A stretch of 9,733 nt of DNA, taken from positions 1 to 9,733 of the forward strand of contig CANCKV010000079.1 of assembly GCA_947378615.1 (NCBI GenBank), in the 5' to 3' direction. Under the pieces are notes generated by a model that was given only the letters and a program-made list of their open reading frames with translations, was not told the origin of the DNA and searched no databases. The stretch comes from Chitinophagaceae bacterium (lineage in GTDB: Bacteria; Bacteroidota; Bacteroidia; Chitinophagales; Chitinophagaceae). Positions within the stretch are counted from its first letter, which is position 1, and every line of letters begins with the position of its first letter. Shown here one piece after another: positions 6,990-9,733 of this stretch. The position numbers were made by a program, and so were the translations under genes.

Positions 6990-9308
6990 ATGAATACGCC
7001 TTTGCCTTCATTTGGAAATTTAAACTATAAGGTAGCAGATGATAATATTGCCTTCACAGAACAGCTTTTCAGAAAGCTTTCCCAACATGTTCCGGGGGCA
7101 ATTTATCAATTTCAGTTATTTGATGATGGTCGTTTTTGTTTCCCGTATATCTCAATTGGTTCGATAGATGTATTTGAGATGGAACCTGATGAAGTTTTAG
7201 CTGACCCTTCTCTTGTGTTTTCAAAAATTAATACGGAAGATGCATTAGGGTTTAATAATGCAAGATTAATTTCAAAAGAAAAACTAAGCTTACTTCAATT
7301 CGACTTCCGAATTACACTCCCAATTAAGGGTGAACGTTGGATATCCATCTGTTCATCACCCGAAAGACTAGAAGATAGTGTCTTGTGGCATGGGTATGCA
7401 CAAGATATTACTGAACAAAAGGAAAGGGAAGGTTTACTAATTGATAGTGAAAAGAAGTACAGGTCAATCATTGAAAGCTCTTTTAATGGATTTATACTTG
7501 GACAAGGGGGCAATATACTTGACGCAAACGAAGCTGCTGCTGCCATTTTTGGATATGATAGCGTTGAGGAATTTATGAGTATAAAGCGCCATCAAGTCTT
7601 TGATGAATATGACCCCAACTTTATTGAGTTGATAAAACATCGTACAATTCATGGAAAGGCAAAGGGTGAGATAACAGGATTTAAGAAAAGTGGAGAACGA
7701 TTTCCTTGTGAGTTCTATTCTGTTATTTCTCCAAACCCAGGCGGTGTGAGAAAGACTATGAATTTTATTGTTGACATTACCGAACGTAAAAGAACAGAAG
7801 AAAATTTAGCTAAGAGTCAACATCTTCTGAGTAATGCCGAGGCTATTGCAAAGATTGGAAGTTCTGAAGTTGACTATAAGACTGGAAAGTTTTTTTGGTC
7901 TGATGAATTCTACAGAATACATGGATTGGAACCGAATTCGTTTGAACCCACTCCTGCATTAAGTGAAACCTTTCTTCATCCAGACGACCAATATAAGATT
8001 AAGCTATTCGAAGAATCTACTCTTACCCATCAGGATCATCTAGAGTTTGATTCAAAGATAGTCCGTGCTGATGGAGTAGTAAGAGATATCAGTTCATATT
8101 GGAAATATACGTATGACAATGACGGTAATCCCTTGAAAATGTATGGAGTTGTACAAGATATTACAGAGAAAAAGATGTTGGAAGCGGCCTTAAAACAAAG
8201 TGAAGAACAATTTAGAGGAGCCTTCGAATATTCAGCAATGGGATTGGCACTTGTTGACCTAAATAAAAATTGGATTCAAATTAATGATAGCCTGTGTAAT
8301 ATGCTTGGTTACACAAAAGCTGAGCTAATGAAAATGAGCTTTGCTGACATCACCCATCCAGATGATTTGGAAATTGATTTAGAACACGTAAAAGACTTGA
8401 TAGATGGAAAGATTGAGAGCTTTAAATTAGAAAAAAGATATTACCATAAAAATGGTGACATTATATGGGTATTATTGGTCGTATCCAAAGTAAGGGATAA
8501 GAATGGTATTGTGAATCATTTGGTTGCACAGATTGAAAATATCACTCAACGCAGGGAGTCTGAAAAGGCATTAGAAAATCTTAATAAGGAACTTGTAGAA
8601 AGGGCAGACGAATTGGCAGAATCAAATAAGGAGTTAGAACGATTTGCTTACGTTGCTTCTCACGATTTGCAGGAACCACTCAGAATGATTGGTAGTTTCC
8701 TACAATTATTGCAAAAGAAATATGCCGACAATTTGGATAGTAAGGCAAATGAATATATAAATTTTGCAGTTGATGGTGCAAAGAGAATGAAAGAATTAAT
8801 TTTAGATATGTTGGAGTACTCGAGGGTAAATGCAAACGTGTTAGACTATGAATACATTGATTTGAATGAGGTATTTGAAGAAGTGAAATTAAATCTTTCT
8901 GAATCCATATCTTCTAATAAAGCAACAATAGAAATTTCAAAACTTCCGATTATTAAAGGAATCAAGTTGCACATGTTGCAACTTTTGCAAAATCTTGTCG
9001 GGAATGCAATCAAATACAGAAATCCAGAACAAGCACCAATAATTAATATCTTGTCAACAGAAAAAGAAACTGAATGGCAAATAATGGTCAGTGATAATGG
9101 AATTGGAATTGACCCTAGATTTTATGAAAAAATATTTGTCATCTTTCAACGACTACATAACAAGAATGAATATTCTGGAACGGGTATTGGTTTGGCAATA
9201 TGTAAGAAAATTGTAGATAAACATGGGGGAAGAATTTGGGTAACTTCAGAATCAGGAATAGGAAGTAAGTTCTATTTTACTTTGCCAAAAAGCAGTACAA
9301 TTGGGTAA
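6990..9308 (+). CDS. Soluble PAS sensor histidine kinase (four PAS domains)
   Basis: The 772-residue protein has no membrane segment or signal peptide and should be cytosolic. PAS 1 (about 28-143) is of the V-P-G-x-x-Y-Q-F type; PAS 2 is at about 153-266, PAS 3 (about 273-395) contains the LHPDD signature, and PAS 4 (about 402-522) contains ITHPDD. A charged helical linker (523-550) runs into HisKA, with phospho-acceptor H558 in ASHDLQEPLR, the form common in phytochrome-like and related soluble kinases. The ATPase domain (about 655-767) shows the N box (N668, N672), G1 box DNGIGI (702-707), F box (F716, F719) and G2 box GTGIGL (730-735). All catalytic motifs are present. No GAF or chromophore domain is attached, so light sensing is not implied. 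A TAA lies in frame 6 bases before the ATG, which fixes the start. No receiver gene is adjacent; the ligand and partner are unknown. Confidence 0.94.
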   Translation: MNTPLPSFGNLNYKVADDNIAFTEQLFRKLSQHVPGAIYQFQLFDDGRFCFPYISIGSIDVFEMEPDEVLADPSLVFSKINTEDALGFNNARLISKEKLSLLQFDFRITLPIKGERWISICSSPERLEDSVLWHGYAQDITEQKEREGLLIDSEKKYRSIIESSFNGFILGQGGNILDANEAAAAIFGYDSVEEFMSIKRHQVFDEYDPNFIELIKHRTIHGKAKGEITGFKKSGERFPCEFYSVISPNPGGVRKTMNFIVDITERKRTEENLAKSQHLLSNAEAIAKIGSSEVDYKTGKFFWSDEFYRIHGLEPNSFEPTPALSETFLHPDDQYKIKLFEESTLTHQDHLEFDSKIVRADGVVRDISSYWKYTYDNDGNPLKMYGVVQDITEKKMLEAALKQSEEQFRGAFEYSAMGLALVDLNKNWIQINDSLCNMLGYTKAELMKMSFADITHPDDLEIDLEHVKDLIDGKIESFKLEKRYYHKNGDIIWVLLVVSKVRDKNGIVNHLVAQIENITQRRESEKALENLNKELVERADELAESNKELERFAYVASHDLQEPLRMIGSFLQLLQKKYADNLDSKANEYINFAVDGAKRMKELILDMLEYSRVNANVLDYEYIDLNEVFEEVKLNLSESISSNKATIEISKLPIIKGIKLHMLQLLQNLVGNAIKYRNPEQAPIINILSTEKETEWQIMVSDNGIGIDPRFYEKIFVIFQRLHNKNEYSGTGIGLAICKKIVDKHGGRIWVTSESGIGSKFYFTLPKSSTIG

Positions 9309-9321
9309 TTAGCTATAAAAA

Positions 9322-9366
9322 AGTAGGTTATAATGATAAGTGGTTGACCTAACACTATAACCTACT
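9322..9366 (-). terminator. Terminator hairpin between convergent genes
   Basis: AGTAGGTTATA (9322-9332) pairs perfectly with TATAACCTACT (9356-9366), and inner bases AGTG/CACT can extend the fold. On the minus strand the stem runs into six T (9322-9317), so it is a good intrinsic terminator for the gene entering from the right edge. On the plus strand it lies 13 bp after the kinase stop but is followed by a weaker T-containing stretch, so it may act in both directions. Confidence 0.8.
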
Positions 9367-9379
9367 GCTAATCACTTTC

Positions 9380-9733
9380 TTACAAAATAGGAACATTCAA
9401 TTCATACCGATTCTTAAGACTTGCCATTTCATTTCTGAAAGCATTCATCTCTTCTATCTGCTGATTAATAAACGTATTATCTTCTAATTTTCCTACCACG
9501 CTCTCCATTTCTTCTTGATTATCATAAACCATTGCCCGATAGGTACTCCTGTAATCTTTTGCCCTCGACTCATAAATGTTTTGGGTAATCCATTCTTTAG
9601 TAGCAATATTCGAAGAAATAAGTTGACTCAAAGTTCCATTATTCAATTCCTTTAGGTTCCAACCATTAATCTCTGCCAAACTTGCTAATGCATGCTTCAA
9701 TTTCTTTTCCTGATATTGAGTCCCTTTTTCTGC
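9380..9733 (-). CDS. Unrecognised protein, C-terminal 117 residues (runs off the right edge)
   Basis: The frame is open from the right edge to a TAA at 9380-9382, giving A-E-K-G-T-Q-Y-Q-E-K-K followed by a mostly helical, charged tail ending NVPIL. The first possible start inside the window is a TTG at 9698-9700; since the frame continues to the edge and TTG starts are rare in this phylum, the real start is most likely outside and this is the end of a longer protein. Residues rich in E, N and K toward the end suggest a coiled coil or helical tail. Stretches such as NIYESRAKDYRSTYRAMVYD and VVGKLEDNTF look conserved rather than random. From memory only, these recall the C-terminal helical tail of the large Bacteroidota DUF4954 proteins, but this is weak and no function is claimed. 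It is convergent with the kinase and ends 14 bp from the shared hairpin. Confidence 0.8.
   Translation of the reverse strand, partial: AEKGTQYQEKKLKHALASLAEINGWNLKELNNGTLSQLISSNIATKEWITQNIYESRAKDYRSTYRAMVYDNQEEMESVVGKLEDNTFINQQIEEMNAFRNEMASLKNRYELNVPIL

Noticed and set aside
2777..9308. A complete two-component or phosphorelay system
   Set aside because: Both kinases lack receiver domains and no response regulator or Hpt gene is in the window, so only sensor kinases can be claimed.
1..9733. Mobile element, CRISPR array, tRNA or rRNA
   Set aside because: No transposase, integrase, regularly spaced repeat-spacer units, terminal repeats or folded RNA signature was seen on either strand.

Overview
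The window looks like a chromosomal segment from a low-GC member of the Bacteroidota. The evidence is the strongly AT-rich intergenic DNA, the lack of clear Shine-Dalgarno sequences before the starts, the style of the large soluble multi-PAS histidine kinases, and a DnaX with a long C-terminal extension of its own kind. The assignment to phylum is an inference; class or genus cannot be settled from this sequence alone.

Layout from left to right: the first 35 codons of mraZ (minus strand, running off the left edge); a 516-bp non-coding stretch (107-622) with 10-bp-phased GTG repeats that look like an MraZ operator, a mirrored second set of such repeats, three DnaA-box-like 9-mers, and a strong hairpin behind dnaX; dnaX (623-2527, minus), encoding the tau-type clamp-loader subunit and carrying an in-frame A10 tract; a 1204-residue multi-PAS histidine kinase (2777-6391, minus); a 598-bp divergent intergenic region (6392-6989) with two perfect 14-bp palindromes and a direct repeat; a second, 772-residue four-PAS histidine kinase (6990-9308, plus); a convergent terminator hairpin (9322-9366); and the 3' end of an unrecognised gene (9380 to the right edge, minus).

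The left part is replication and cell-division housekeeping: dnaX lies upstream of mraZ on the same strand, and mraZ is normally the first gene of the division and cell-wall (dcw) cluster. The right part is sensory: two divergently transcribed cytosolic histidine kinases with no response regulator in view, so both are orphans as far as this window shows.

The most interesting signal is the A10 run in dnaX. It sits just past the end of clamp-loader domain III, and both alternative frames stop within eight codons after the run begins. That is the arrangement expected if slippage makes a short gamma-like subunit beside full-length tau. The second most interesting is the mraZ-dnaX intergenic region, where MraZ-type repeats occur in mirrored orientation around DnaA-box-like sites.
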